From an uncultured Altererythrobacter sp. (lineage in GTDB: Bacteria; Pseudomonadota; Alphaproteobacteria; Sphingomonadales; Sphingomonadaceae), in assembly GCA_946886565.1 (NCBI GenBank), contig CAMPIX010000001.1, forward strand, positions 198,045 to 262,044: a DNA stretch of 64,000 bases. Direction: 5' to 3'. The notes below the pieces were generated by a model, which worked only from the letters and a program-made list of their open reading frames with translations, did no database searches and was not told where the DNA came from. Of the stretch, positions 17,731 to 27,138 are shown in pieces. Within the stretch, counting starts at the first letter, position 1. Each line of letters opens with the position of its first letter. The translations under genes and the position numbers were made by a program.

Positions 17731-20012
17731 AGACCACCCGATAGCAGAGGCAGACGGCGCAGGCGAAGCCCGGTGGCCGAGTGAAGCGCGTTGGCGATCG
17801 CAGGGGCCGCGACTGCCACGCCAAGCTCGCCCGGATCGAACGGCTCGGCCTCGCTGGCGATGAAATCGAGCGCGATCTCGGGTGCGTCGGCCAGCACCGG
17901 CAGGTTCAGCTGCGCCAGCCGCCCCTGCACCGGCAGGCCTTGTGCATATGCGACCGCCGCGCCGAGCGCCTGCGCCACGCCGAATATCAGCCCGCCCTCG
18001 ATCTGCTGGCGCGCAATGTCGAGGTTGACGATCCGGCCGATATCGACCGCTGCAGAAAGCTGCGCGACGCGCACCCCGCCGGCCGCCTGCCGCGCGGTGG
18101 CGACGCACGCAATCCGCCCGCCGCTCGCACTGTCCCCGATCCGATGGCAGGCGAGCCCCTTGCCGCTCTGGTTCTGGCCCCCGTCCCACTCGGCGAGCCG
18201 CGCCGCGCGCTGGAGGCATTCGACCATGCGCGGATCGCCCCCGAGCATGGCGACCCGGTACGACAGCGGCTCGCGCCCGTGCCGCCGGGCAAGCTCGTCG
18301 ATGAAGCTTTCGATGAAGAACGCCGTATAGCCGTGGGCATTGCCGCGCATGCGCCCGCTCTGGAGACCGGTGGCGACCGGGATGTGCTCCACCGTCACGT
18401 CGGGAATCGCGTAGAACGGCAGCGCGCCCTCGACCGCCATCGGGTCGGCCTCGCCTGCGCTGTTCGCCAAGGCAGCCCAGCCGGTCTCGTTGTCGAACAG
18501 CCGGCGGCCGAACTCGCGCACGGTCGGCTGCATCGCGATTCGCACCTTGAGGGCGCTCGCCTGCCCGCCACCGCCCGGCGCGACCCGCGCGGAGACGATC
18601 GCCGAGACCGGCGCGCGTGGCCGTCCGGCGAGCTGCTCCTCCCACCGCGACCAGACGAGCTGGACCGCGCGGCCGTGCCGCTCGCCCACTTCGCGCGCGA
18701 TCAGCGCCACCTCGATCGCGTGATCGTGTTCGAGCCGCCGGTCGAAGCTGCCGCCCGCGGCCATCGGGTAGAGGATCACGTCGCGCAGCGAGATGCCGAG
18801 CGCCTCGGCCGCCGCGCGCCGCGCGTGCTCGGGCGCCTGGCTGGCGATCCACAGCTCGAGTCTCCCGTCCGCATAGCGCGCCGTCGCGGTGGCGGTCTCG
18901 GGTGTGGCGTGCGCACCGGGCGCGACGTCGTAGCGCAGCGCGAGGTCGGGCGCTTCGGTCCATTCCGCGCCTTCGCCGCGCACCGCGACCGCGGTGCCCT
19001 CGCCGCGGCGGATCGCGATGTCGAGCTTCTCCTCGACCTCGCTCGACTCGAGCGCGCCCGTAACGCGGAAGCGCGGGCGCATCGCGGCGAGCGCGCGGTC
19101 CGCCGCCCACCAGTTGATCGCCACCGCGGCGAGCCAGCGCTTGCCCTCGACCACCTGGACCAGCTCGCGCATGCCCGCCGCGCGGCGCGGCTCGAAGCCG
19201 GAGAGCTCGGCCGCATCGGCCGGGCCGTGCTTGATCGCAGCATAGACCATGTCGGGCAGGCGAACGTCTCCCGCGAAGGGGAACGTGCCGTCGACCTTCG
19301 CCGGCAGGTCGAGCCGCGGATAGGAGGTCGCGGCATCGGCCTCGCCGGGTATCGGGCTCTCCGCGGGCGCCTGCGGGCGCAGGGGCGGAGGATCGGGCGG
19401 GGTCAGCTCGGCGGCCTCGACCGCGAGTTCGGCGAAAGCGAGCCGCTGCTTGCCGTGGCGCACGAACCCGGCGGCCGTCTCGCATTGCTCCCATGCAACG
19501 CCCCACCGCTCCGCCGCGGCCATGCACAGCACCGCGCGCGCCGAAGCGGCAGCTTCGCGGCACGACCGTTCGTGCGCGGCGAGCGTGGTGCCGTCGGCGG
19601 TCGCGACGAAGCGCGTCGTCTGCGCGAAACGGCGCGCCAGCAAATCGTCGCGCTCGTCGGCGATACCGGGAAAGAACGGCATCCACAGCGGCGCCCACTT
19701 CGCCGCGAGCGGGACGTTGGCGTAAGCGCCGCTGACCGGCGCAGGCTCGACCGCTACGGTGCGCCAGTCCGCCCCCAGCTCGAGCGCGGCGACCTGCGGC
19801 AGAACCGTCGTCACCCCTTGCCCCATCTCGAGCTGCGGCACCGCGACGGTGATGACCCCGTCCTCGCCGATCTTGAGCCAGGCGCCGAAGGCGTGCTCGC
19901 CGCGCCCCGGTGAAAGAGGGTCGGAAAAGCTCCGCGGGCGCAGCGCCCAGGCGACCAGCAGCCCGCCGCCGACCGCGGCGCCGATCAGCACTCCGCGGCG
20001 GCTGACCTGCAT
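17727..20012 (-). CDS. Molybdopterin-binding large subunit (xanthine dehydrogenase/IorB-like)
   Basis: A 761-residue large subunit of the molybdenum hydroxylase family, closest in layout to the beta subunit of isoquinoline 1-oxidoreductase. It starts with a twin-arginine type leader (VSRRGVLIGAAVGGGLL). Molybdopterin-dependent blocks include VPQLEMGQGVTTVLPQ, NAHGYTAFFIESFIDELA and a C-terminal FDPGELGVAVAAPAIANAL with the likely catalytic Glu. The partner (2Fe-2S) small subunit normally encoded beside it is absent; instead Mrp, an Fe-S carrier, is directly upstream (2-base gap). It is coupled to hemH downstream. The substrate is unknown; a periplasmic location is inferred from the leader. 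Confidence 0.85.
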   Translation of the reverse strand: MQVSRRGVLIGAAVGGGLLVAWALRPRSFSDPLSPGRGEHAFGAWLKIGEDGVITVAVPQLEMGQGVTTVLPQVAALELGADWRTVAVEPAPVSGAYANVPLAAKWAPLWMPFFPGIADERDDLLARRFAQTTRFVATADGTTLAAHERSCREAAASARAVLCMAAAERWGVAWEQCETAAGFVRHGKQRLAFAELAVEAAELTPPDPPPLRPQAPAESPIPGEADAATSYPRLDLPAKVDGTFPFAGDVRLPDMVYAAIKHGPADAAELSGFEPRRAAGMRELVQVVEGKRWLAAVAINWWAADRALAAMRPRFRVTGALESSEVEEKLDIAIRRGEGTAVAVRGEGAEWTEAPDLALRYDVAPGAHATPETATATARYADGRLELWIASQAPEHARRAAAEALGISLRDVILYPMAAGGSFDRRLEHDHAIEVALIAREVGERHGRAVQLVWSRWEEQLAGRPRAPVSAIVSARVAPGGGGQASALKVRIAMQPTVREFGRRLFDNETGWAALANSAGEADPMAVEGALPFYAIPDVTVEHIPVATGLQSGRMRGNAHGYTAFFIESFIDELARRHGREPLSYRVAMLGGDPRMVECLQRAARLAEWDGGQNQSGKGLACHRIGDSASGGRIACVATARQAAGGVRVAQLSAAVDIGRIVNLDIARQQIEGGLIFGVAQALGAAVAYAQGLPVQGRLAQLNLPVLADAPEIALDFIASEAEPFDPGELGVAVAAPAIANALHSATGLRLRRLPLLSGGL

Positions 20013-20014
20013 TC

Positions 20015-20980
20015 TCAGGCGCGCCTCTCGTCGAGGAGCGTCGCGAGCTCGGCCGCGATCGCGCGAAACGCCTCCCCCTGAGGCCCTTCGCCGGCGGCGG
20101 GCGGCGTTCCGGCGTCGCTCGCCTCGCGAATCTCGAGCGCCAGCGGCACCCGGCCGAGGAACGGCAGCCCCAGTTCGCCCGCCGCGGCTTCCACCCCGCC
20201 CGCGCCGAACGGATCGCTCACCTCGCCGCAGTGCGGGCAGGCGTAGCCGGCCATGTTCTCTACCAGCCCGAGCACCGGCACCCCGCCCTGTTCGAACAGT
20301 TGCATCGCGCGGCGCGCATCGATCAGCGCGAGATCCTGCGGGGTGGAGACGATCACCGCGCCCGCTGGCTTGAAGCGCTGGAGCATGGTCAACTGCACGT
20401 CGCCGGTGCCCGGCGGCAGATCGACCAGCAGCAGTTCGGCATCGCCCCAGTTCGCGTCGATCAACTGGCCGAGCGCATTGCCCGCCATCGGCCCGCGCCA
20501 GGCGATCGCGCGGCCCGGCTCGACCAGATGGCCCATCGAAAGCACCGGCACGCCCCATTTCGTCTCGACCGGGACCAGCTTGTCGTTCTCCGCCACCGGC
20601 CGCGCGCCTTCGCTGGCGAGCAGCTTGGGCTGCGAGGGGCCGTAGATGTCGGCGTCGACGATCCCGACCTTGCGCCCCATCCGCGCGAGCGCGATCGCGA
20701 GGTTGGTCGTCAGCGTGGACTTGCCGACCCCGCCCTTGCCCGAGCCGATCGCTATGATCCGCCGCTGCGGCCGGTCGGCCATCATCGCCACGCGCACCTC
20801 GGACACCCCTTCGGTGGCGCCGAGCACGTCCTTCACGGCGGCTTCGAGGTCGCCCCGCGCCGAAGCGTCGAGCCCCGAGGCGTCGAGAATCGCGGTCACC
20901 GCCCCGTCGCGCGCCTTCAGCGATTGCACGCGCGCGGCGATCGTATCGGGCAGGCGGGCTTTCAACTCGGCGTCTGTCAT
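20015..20980 (-). CDS. mrp: Mrp/NBP35-type iron-sulfur carrier ATPase
   Basis: A 321-residue ParA-like ATPase. The deviant Walker A is GSGKGGVGKSTLTTNLA, DADIYGPSQPKL follows, Walker B is LLLVDLPPGTGD, and the CxxC of YACPHCGE binds the bridging cluster. The N-terminal 85 residues form the MIP18/DUF59-like domain. The start ATG at 20980 is the first that gives the usual N-terminus. It is head of an operon with the molybdenum hydroxylase and hemH, all cofactor-linked, and is divergent from hflK. Confidence 0.94.
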   Translation of the reverse strand: MTDAELKARLPDTIAARVQSLKARDGAVTAILDASGLDASARGDLEAAVKDVLGATEGVSEVRVAMMADRPQRRIIAIGSGKGGVGKSTLTTNLAIALARMGRKVGIVDADIYGPSQPKLLASEGARPVAENDKLVPVETKWGVPVLSMGHLVEPGRAIAWRGPMAGNALGQLIDANWGDAELLLVDLPPGTGDVQLTMLQRFKPAGAVIVSTPQDLALIDARRAMQLFEQGGVPVLGLVENMAGYACPHCGEVSDPFGAGGVEAAAGELGLPFLGRVPLALEIREASDAGTPPAAGEGPQGEAFRAIAAELATLLDERRA

Positions 20981-21089
20981 CACGCGGGTCCTAGGGCTCG
21001 GGCCTTTGGCTGGCAATGGCCTGAGCCCCTGCACCAATTTCACGCGGACAACCCCTGTTTTTCCGAGCGCCGCCACCTATAAAGACTGC

Positions 21090-22271
21090 ATGGACGTATT
21101 GGGCGGTTTTCAGAAACGGATAGCGCTGGCGATGGCCGGCAAGAGCCCGTGGGGCGGCAAGCGCGGCGGCGGTCAGGATGGCGGCCGGGAGCCTGAAGGC
21201 GGTGATTCGGGCGAGACCCCGGACGAAACCCCACCGCCGGGGGACAAGCCGCGCGGCCCCCGCAATCCGTGGCTCCCACCCGGTGGCGGCGACGAGCCGC
21301 GCCGCTCTGCCAATATCGAGGACATCTTCAAGCACCGCGGGCCCGAGGGTCCGCGTCGCCGCGGCGGCGGCGGCGGCCCACCGCGCTTCCGTCTGCCCGA
21401 ACGTCCCGGCGGCCGCAGCTGGTTTCCGCTCGCCATCGCCGCGATCGTCGGAATCTGGATCCTCGCCACCAGCATCCACCAGGTCGCCCCGCGCGAGCAG
21501 GGCATCGTCACCTGGATGGGCGGCAAGTATTCGCGCACGCTCTCGTCCGGCCTCAACTTCACCCTGCCCTGGCCGATCCAGGTGGTGACGGTCGAGAACG
21601 TCAGCCAGATTCGCTCCGAAAGCATCCCGGGCGACGGGGAGGAGAAGCTCATCCTCACCGGCGACCAGAACCTGGTCGACCTGTCCTATCTGATCCGCTG
21701 GAACATCAAGGATCTGAAGCAATTCCGTTTCCAGCTCGCCGATCCCGAAGAGACGATCCGCGAGGTCGCGGAGGCGGCGATGCGCGCCTCGGTCGCCGAG
21801 ATGAGCCTCGACGAAGTGCTCTCGGGCGCCGGCCGCGCCGCCATCGAGGCTCGCGTCGCCACGCGCATGCAGGAACTGCTCGACGCCTACCAGGCGGGCG
21901 TTGCGGTGCAGGGCATCGAGATCGAGAAAACCGATCCTCCCGCCGCGGTGGTCGAGGCGTTCAAGGACGTGTCCGCCGCGCAGCAGGACGCCGAGACTGC
22001 GGTCAACAGCGCGCGCGCCTACGCCCAGCGGGTGATGGCCCGCGCCGAAGGCGACGCCGCGGCGTTCAACAAGATCTACGAGGAATATCGGCTGGCGCCC
22101 GAAGTCACGCGTCAGCGGCTCTACTACGAAACGATGGAAAGCGTGCTGAGCAAGACCGACAAGACGATCATCGAAGCCGACGGCGTCACCCCCTACCTGC
22201 CGCTTCCGCAAGTGCAGCAACGATCGAACACGCCCCCCACCCCGATCGTGACCGCGCCGGAGGGCCAGTGA
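21090..22271 (+). CDS. hflK: FtsH protease modulator HflK
   Basis: A 393-residue membrane protein. A long glycine/proline-rich cytoplasmic head (1-110) is followed by one transmembrane helix (FPLAIAAIVGIWILATSI, about 113-130) and a periplasmic SPFH/prohibitin domain (VAPREQGIVTWMGG onward). With HflC it forms the cage that surrounds FtsH. The ATG at 21090 has no ribosome site but lies seven bases after a TATAAA box, so a leaderless transcript is possible; an internal ATG at the MAGKSPWGG position is the alternative. Confidence 0.94.
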   Translation: MDVLGGFQKRIALAMAGKSPWGGKRGGGQDGGREPEGGDSGETPDETPPPGDKPRGPRNPWLPPGGGDEPRRSANIEDIFKHRGPEGPRRRGGGGGPPRFRLPERPGGRSWFPLAIAAIVGIWILATSIHQVAPREQGIVTWMGGKYSRTLSSGLNFTLPWPIQVVTVENVSQIRSESIPGDGEEKLILTGDQNLVDLSYLIRWNIKDLKQFRFQLADPEETIREVAEAAMRASVAEMSLDEVLSGAGRAAIEARVATRMQELLDAYQAGVAVQGIEIEKTDPPAAVVEAFKDVSAAQQDAETAVNSARAYAQRVMARAEGDAAAFNKIYEEYRLAPEVTRQRLYYETMESVLSKTDKTIIEADGVTPYLPLPQVQQRSNTPPTPIVTAPEGQ

Positions 22272-22272
22272 C

Positions 22273-23118
22273 ATGAGCCGCATCTGGCAGGACCACAAGG
22301 GCAGCGTCATCGCGCTCGGCATCGCGGTGCTCGTCGCGCTGTCGTGCTTCGTCATCGTGCCCGAGACGCATCAGGCGGTGATCATCCAGGCCGGCCGGCC
22401 CGACCGCGTCGCCAACAAGTTCGAACCGGACGCCGAGTTCGGCAATACCGGTGCGGGCATCGTGTTCCGTATCCCCGGCTACGAGCGGGTGCAGATGATC
22501 GACAAGCGTATCCTCGACCTCGACATGGAACGCCAGCAGGTGCTCTCGAGCGACCAGCAGCGGCTCCAGGTCGACGCCTACGCGCGCTTCCGCATCATCG
22601 ACCCGGTGCTGATGGTCGAGAACGCGGGCTCGGAGGAAATTCTGCGCAACCAACTCTCGCCGATCCTCACCTCGGTCCTGCGGCAGGAACTCGGCCGGCG
22701 GCCCTTCTCCGCCTTGCTTACCGCCGAGCGCGGCACCGCGATGGCGAACATCCGCGACGCTCTGGACCGCGAGGCCCGCAGCTACGGCGCGCAGATCATC
22801 GACGTGCGGATCAAGAGCGCCGACCTGCCCGACGGCGCACCGCTCAACGCCGCGTTCACCCGGATGCAGACCGACCGGCAGGAAGAGGCCGCGACGATCC
22901 GCGCACAGGGCGAGAAGAACGCTCAGATCATCCGCGCCGAGGCCGAGGCCGACGCCGCCGCGACCTACGCAGCGGCCTACGGCAAGGATCCCGAATTCTA
23001 CGACTTTTACCGCGCGATGGAGAGCTATCGCCGCACGTTCCAGCAGGGTGAGGCGGAAAGCACGATGATCCTCTCGCCCGACAACGAATACTTGCGCCAG
23101 TTCCAGGGCCGGCCGTGA
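22273..23118 (+). CDS. hflC: FtsH protease modulator HflC
   Basis: A 281-residue partner of HflK with an N-terminal transmembrane helix (VIALGIAVLVALSCFVIV) and an SPFH domain (QVLSSDQQRLQVDAYARFRI, then IIDVRIKSADLP). The C-terminal half is helical and alanine/glutamate-rich, typical of the coiled stalk. It starts one base after the hflK stop, so it is co-translated. The usual third partner, a DegP-type protease, follows. Confidence 0.95.
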   Translation: MSRIWQDHKGSVIALGIAVLVALSCFVIVPETHQAVIIQAGRPDRVANKFEPDAEFGNTGAGIVFRIPGYERVQMIDKRILDLDMERQQVLSSDQQRLQVDAYARFRIIDPVLMVENAGSEEILRNQLSPILTSVLRQELGRRPFSALLTAERGTAMANIRDALDREARSYGAQIIDVRIKSADLPDGAPLNAAFTRMQTDRQEEAATIRAQGEKNAQIIRAEAEADAAATYAAAYGKDPEFYDFYRAMESYRRTFQQGEAESTMILSPDNEYLRQFQGRP

Positions 23119-23181
23119 GGGTCTGAAGACCGGCATTCAAGCCGCATTCAGGGCTTCGGGCCATCTATCGCCCACGGGACT

Positions 23182-23207
23182 GGAACCGCCTCCCAGCGAG
23201 GCTCGTA
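23182..23207 (+). promoter_or_regulatory. EcfG-like promoter candidate upstream of the DegP-type protease
   Basis: GGAAC (23182-23186) and CGTA (23204-23207) are separated by 17 bases, close to the GGAAC-N16/17-CGTT pattern of alphaproteobacterial general-stress sigma factors. The site lies 33 bases before the gene start. One mismatch in the -10 part keeps confidence low. Confidence 0.35.
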
Positions 23208-23239
23208 AGCATAACACTACGAAGAGGAAGCATAAGGAA

Positions 23240-24784
23240 GTGAAGCCCGTGAAATACTCCTATGGCCTGACTTCGGCACTCCTTGTCGGCGGCGCAGCCA
23301 TTTCGCTCGCGACCGGCCAGCCCGCAGGGGCGCAAGTCGCCCAGAACGACGAGAGCCGCATGGCCGGCGCCGTTCCGCGTGCGGGCGCGCCCGAGAGCTT
23401 TGCCGATCTCACCGCGCAGCTCCAGCCGGCAGTGGTCAACATCTCGACCACCCAGCGCATCGAGGTGCAGACGATGAACCCGTTCGCCGGCACCCCGTTC
23501 GAGGGGCTGTTCGGCAACCGCGGCACTCCGCAGGAGCCGCAGTATCGCGAAGGACAGTCGCTCGGCTCGGGCTTCATCATCTCGGCCGACGGCTACGTGG
23601 TCACGAACAACCATGTCATCGCGCCGGGCGCCCGCGGCGCCACGGTCGAGGAAATCACCGTGACCATGCCCGATGGCACCGAATATCCGGCCGAACTGGT
23701 CGGCAACGACGCGGCGTCCGATCTCGCCGTGCTCAAGATCAGCCGCGACGAGCCCTTCCCGTTCGTCGAGTTCGGAAATTCGCAGGATGCGCGCGTGGGC
23801 GACTGGGTGGTCGCGATCGGCAACCCGTTCGGCCTCGGCGGCACGGTGACCAGCGGGATCATCTCGGCGGTCTATCGCACTCCGCCGAGCGCTGGCGTGA
23901 CCGGCGCCTACGACCGCTACATCCAGACCGACGCGAGCATCAATCGCGGCAACTCGGGCGGCCCGCTGTTCGACATGCGCGGCAACGTGATCGGCATCAA
24001 CAACGCGATCATCTCGCCCACGGGCGGCAGCGTGGGCATCGGCTTCGCGATTCCCGCCGACGTCGCCGCGCCGATCGTGGCCCAGCTACGCCGCGGCGAG
24101 CGCGTGGAGCGCGGCTACTTCGGCGTTTCGCTCGGTCCGGTTAACGAGGACATCGCCGATTCGGTCGGGCTCGACCGCAGCGTCGGCGAGTTCGTCCAGA
24201 TCGTGCGCGAGGGCGACCCCGCCGATCGCGCGGGTATCCGCCCGGGCGATATCATCGTCGAGGTCGGCGGCGAAACGGTCACCGACGAACGCAGCGTTTC
24301 GTACATCGTAGCCAACACCGCGCCGGGCACGACCCTGCCGGTCACGCTTTACCGCAACGGCGAGCGGCGCACGGTCAACGTCACCGTCGGCCAGTTCCCC
24401 ACCGACGAGGCGCTCGCGCAGGAGCAGGAACAGTTCGACCTCGAGGCCGAGCCCGAAATGTCCGAAGAAGCGCAGAGCGGCGCGATCGCCGAGCAGCTCG
24501 GAATCCAGGTGCTCGACCTGACCCCGTCGATCGCGCGCCAGCTGCGCGCGCCGGCGGGCATCAACGGCGTCGTCATCGCCGCGGTCGACCGCAGTTCGGA
24601 CGCGGGCCAGAAGGTCACCCGCGGCGACATCATCCTGAGCGCCAACTACAACGATGTCGCCACAGCCGCCGATCTCGAGCGGATCGTGCGCGAGGCGCAG
24701 GCGAGCGGGCGCGAGGCCGTGCTGCTGCGCATTCAGCGCGTCGGCGCGCCCAACCCGTTCTACGTGCCGATCAGAATGCGCTGA
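23240..24784 (+). CDS. degP: Do/DegP-type periplasmic serine protease
   Basis: A 514-residue HtrA-family protease-chaperone with a signal peptide (about residues 1-32). The trypsin-like domain has His in VTNNHVI (about 125), Asp in ASDLAVLKI (about 162) and the nucleophile in NRGNSGGPLF (about 239). Two PDZ domains follow: one around VREGDPADRAGIRPGDII, and a weaker C-terminal one around DRSSDAGQKVTRGDII. The start is GTG; a second GTG three codons on is possible. It follows hflKC, an arrangement common in proteobacteria for envelope protein quality control. Confidence 0.94.
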   Translation: MKPVKYSYGLTSALLVGGAAISLATGQPAGAQVAQNDESRMAGAVPRAGAPESFADLTAQLQPAVVNISTTQRIEVQTMNPFAGTPFEGLFGNRGTPQEPQYREGQSLGSGFIISADGYVVTNNHVIAPGARGATVEEITVTMPDGTEYPAELVGNDAASDLAVLKISRDEPFPFVEFGNSQDARVGDWVVAIGNPFGLGGTVTSGIISAVYRTPPSAGVTGAYDRYIQTDASINRGNSGGPLFDMRGNVIGINNAIISPTGGSVGIGFAIPADVAAPIVAQLRRGERVERGYFGVSLGPVNEDIADSVGLDRSVGEFVQIVREGDPADRAGIRPGDIIVEVGGETVTDERSVSYIVANTAPGTTLPVTLYRNGERRTVNVTVGQFPTDEALAQEQEQFDLEAEPEMSEEAQSGAIAEQLGIQVLDLTPSIARQLRAPAGINGVVIAAVDRSSDAGQKVTRGDIILSANYNDVATAADLERIVREAQASGREAVLLRIQRVGAPNPFYVPIRMR

Positions 24785-24813
24785 GGCGCTTCACGGCACG
24801 AGCCAGACACGAG

Positions 24814-24842
24814 AAGGCCCTCCCAAGCGGGAGGGCCTTTTT
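24814..24842 (+). terminator. Rho-independent terminator after the DegP-type gene
   Basis: AAGGCCCTCCC (24814-24824) pairs with GGGAGGGCCTT (24829-24839) around an AAGC loop and is followed by a T run. As it lies between convergent genes it may also stop the PBP transcript. Confidence 0.85.
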
Positions 24843-24852
24843 CGTTGCGCTG

Positions 24853-27042
24853 CTATTCGCCGCGCCGCGGGCCGGCTGTCGGGCTCGCTTGCGGCGTGGG
24901 CGCGGGGCGGACCTGATATCGTACGGCTCCGCCGGTCGAGGCCGGCGCCGGCGGATCGTCGCGGCCGGTCGCACGGTCGAGGAAGTCGTCGCTGGCCGCC
25001 TGCCCCGCGCTGCCGCCGCCGTTCTCGCCCCCGCTCGGAAGCTCGCGCGGGCGGTCCATCTCCGGCATCTCGCCTTCGATCGGGAACGGGAACTCGCCGG
25101 GTTCCTCGGGCACGCCGGGCTCGATCAGGTTGCCCTGCTCGTCGATGTAGTAATAGTCGCCCGGCTCGCCGTAGTAATACTCGTCGTCCGGCTCGAGCTG
25201 CCATTCGGGCAATTGCAGCTCGGTATCGAACTCCTCCACCGGACGGTCCTTGACCGCGTAGCGCATGTAGGCCGCGAAGGCCTGCGCGGGCGCGCGCCCG
25301 CCGGACAGGCCCGGCACCGGGTCGGCATCGTCGCGGCCCATCCACACGCCGGTAGTGATCCCGCTGGAGAAGCCGAGGAACCAGCCGTCCTTGTTCGCAT
25401 TGGTCGTGCCGGTCTTGCCCGCGACCGGACGGCCGATCTGCGCCGCGCGGGCGGTGCCGGTGTTGACCGTGGTCTGGAGCAGATCGGTAATCCCCGCCGC
25501 GACATAATCGGGGACCAGCTTGGTCGAGCGTGCATCCTCGTGCTCGTAGAGCGTTTCGCCGTCCGCGGTGGTCACCTTGACGATCCCGTAGGGCTCGACC
25601 GAGACCCCGCCCGCAGCGATCGAGGCGAAGGCGCGGGCCATGTCGATCAACCGCACTTCGGAGCTGCCGAGCACCATCGCGGGGTAGGTGGAGATCGGGG
25701 TCGTGATGCCGAAACGCCTGGCCATCGAAGCGACCGTGCCGAAACCGACCTCGTTGCCGAGCTGTGCGGCAACGGTGTTCTTGGAATAGGCGAAGGCGGT
25801 GCGCAGATCGATCTCGCCCGCATAGGAGCCGCCCGCGTTGCGCGGGCTCCAGCCGTCGATCGTCACCGGCGCATCGACCACGCGGTCTTCGGGCGTGTAG
25901 CCGGCCTCGAGCGCGGCGAGATAGACGAACAGCTTCCACGCCGATCCCGGCTGGCGCATCGCGTCGGTCGCGCGGTTGTAGTTGGTCTCGACGTAATCGG
26001 TCCCGCCGACCATCGCGAGGATCGCGCCGTCGCGGTCGAGGCTGACCAGCGCCCCTTGCGCGCCATCGGGCGTGTTCGACTTGATCGCCGCGGTCGCTGC
26101 GCGCTGCATGCCGACATCGATCGTTGTCCAGACCTCGATCGGCTCGAAGGTTTCCGGCAGGAGGATGTCGAGCTGGGGCAGGGCCCAGTCGGTGAAATAG
26201 CGGACCGAGTTCTGGCTGCGGTCTTCCTTGAGCTTGACCGTCGAGGGATCGACCCGCGCCTCGCTCGCGGAGATGCGCCCCTGCTCGCGCATCAGCCGCA
26301 GAACCACGTTGGCGCGGCCGACTGCGGCGTCAACGTCGGCGGTCGGCGAATAGCGGCTCGGCGCCTTGACCAACCCGGCGATGATCGCCGCCTCGGCCGT
26401 CGAGAGCTCGGTCGCGGGGTGGCTGAAGAACTTGCGGCTCGCGCTGTCGACGCCGTAGGCCCCGCCGCCGAAATAGACCTTGTTGAGGTAGAGCTCGAGG
26501 ATCTGCTCCTTCGAGAACTTCCATTCGAGCGCGAGCGCAAGCACCGCTTCGCGTAGCTTGCGGTCGAGCGTGCGGTTGGAATTGAGGAAGATGTTGCGCG
26601 CGAGCTGCTGAGTGATCGTGGAGGTCGCGGAAAGGCGCTCGTCGCCGGTCACCCAGACCCACACCGCGCGCGCCAGACCGATGGGATCGACGCCGGGATG
26701 CGAATAGAACCGCCGGTCTTCGACCGAGATCATCGCATCCTTCATCACCTGGGGGATTTCGGAGCTGTCGAGCCATTCGCCGTAGCTCGGCCCGAGCTCG
26801 ACGATCGGCGTCCCGTCGCGGGCGCGCACGACGATCATCTGCGCGGTTTGGGTCGCCCGGAGCTGATCGTAGCCGGGGAGCGAACGCGCGGCGAAGGCGA
26901 CCGCGAGGCCGAGAAACAGCGTGCCGAGCAGCGCCAGCCCGCCGCCCCAGATCGCCGAGCGACGCAGCCACAGCCTCCAGCCGGTCAACTCGCGCTTGCC
27001 GGTCGACTTGGCGGCCTTCCGCCGGCTGCCTCGCTTCGCCAT
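24853..27042 (-). CDS. Class A penicillin-binding protein (PBP1-type, bifunctional)
   Basis: A 729-residue peptidoglycan synthase. It has a basic cytoplasmic head, one membrane anchor (about 30-52) and a GT51 transglycosylase domain with the catalytic Glu in SVEDRRFYSHPGVD, plus ATSTITQQLARN. The transpeptidase domain carries SxxK in PGSAWKLF, SxN in AYSKNTVAA and KTG in AGKTGTTNANKDG. The C-terminal 110 residues are acidic and then proline-rich, a disordered tail. It polymerises glycan strands and cross-links peptides. Confidence 0.95.
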   Translation of the reverse strand: MAKRGSRRKAAKSTGKRELTGWRLWLRRSAIWGGGLALLGTLFLGLAVAFAARSLPGYDQLRATQTAQMIVVRARDGTPIVELGPSYGEWLDSSEIPQVMKDAMISVEDRRFYSHPGVDPIGLARAVWVWVTGDERLSATSTITQQLARNIFLNSNRTLDRKLREAVLALALEWKFSKEQILELYLNKVYFGGGAYGVDSASRKFFSHPATELSTAEAAIIAGLVKAPSRYSPTADVDAAVGRANVVLRLMREQGRISASEARVDPSTVKLKEDRSQNSVRYFTDWALPQLDILLPETFEPIEVWTTIDVGMQRAATAAIKSNTPDGAQGALVSLDRDGAILAMVGGTDYVETNYNRATDAMRQPGSAWKLFVYLAALEAGYTPEDRVVDAPVTIDGWSPRNAGGSYAGEIDLRTAFAYSKNTVAAQLGNEVGFGTVASMARRFGITTPISTYPAMVLGSSEVRLIDMARAFASIAAGGVSVEPYGIVKVTTADGETLYEHEDARSTKLVPDYVAAGITDLLQTTVNTGTARAAQIGRPVAGKTGTTNANKDGWFLGFSSGITTGVWMGRDDADPVPGLSGGRAPAQAFAAYMRYAVKDRPVEEFDTELQLPEWQLEPDDEYYYGEPGDYYYIDEQGNLIEPGVPEEPGEFPFPIEGEMPEMDRPRELPSGGENGGGSAGQAASDDFLDRATGRDDPPAPASTGGAVRYQVRPAPTPQASPTAGPRRGE

Positions 27043-27138
27043 CTGTACCCGTCTACCTCGTTGCGGGCCGCGGCCCGATTACCCGTCGCCGCCCGTGCAT
27101 AGGGGAGTTGTAACGCGGCGTGAACGGGTGCGCGCGGT

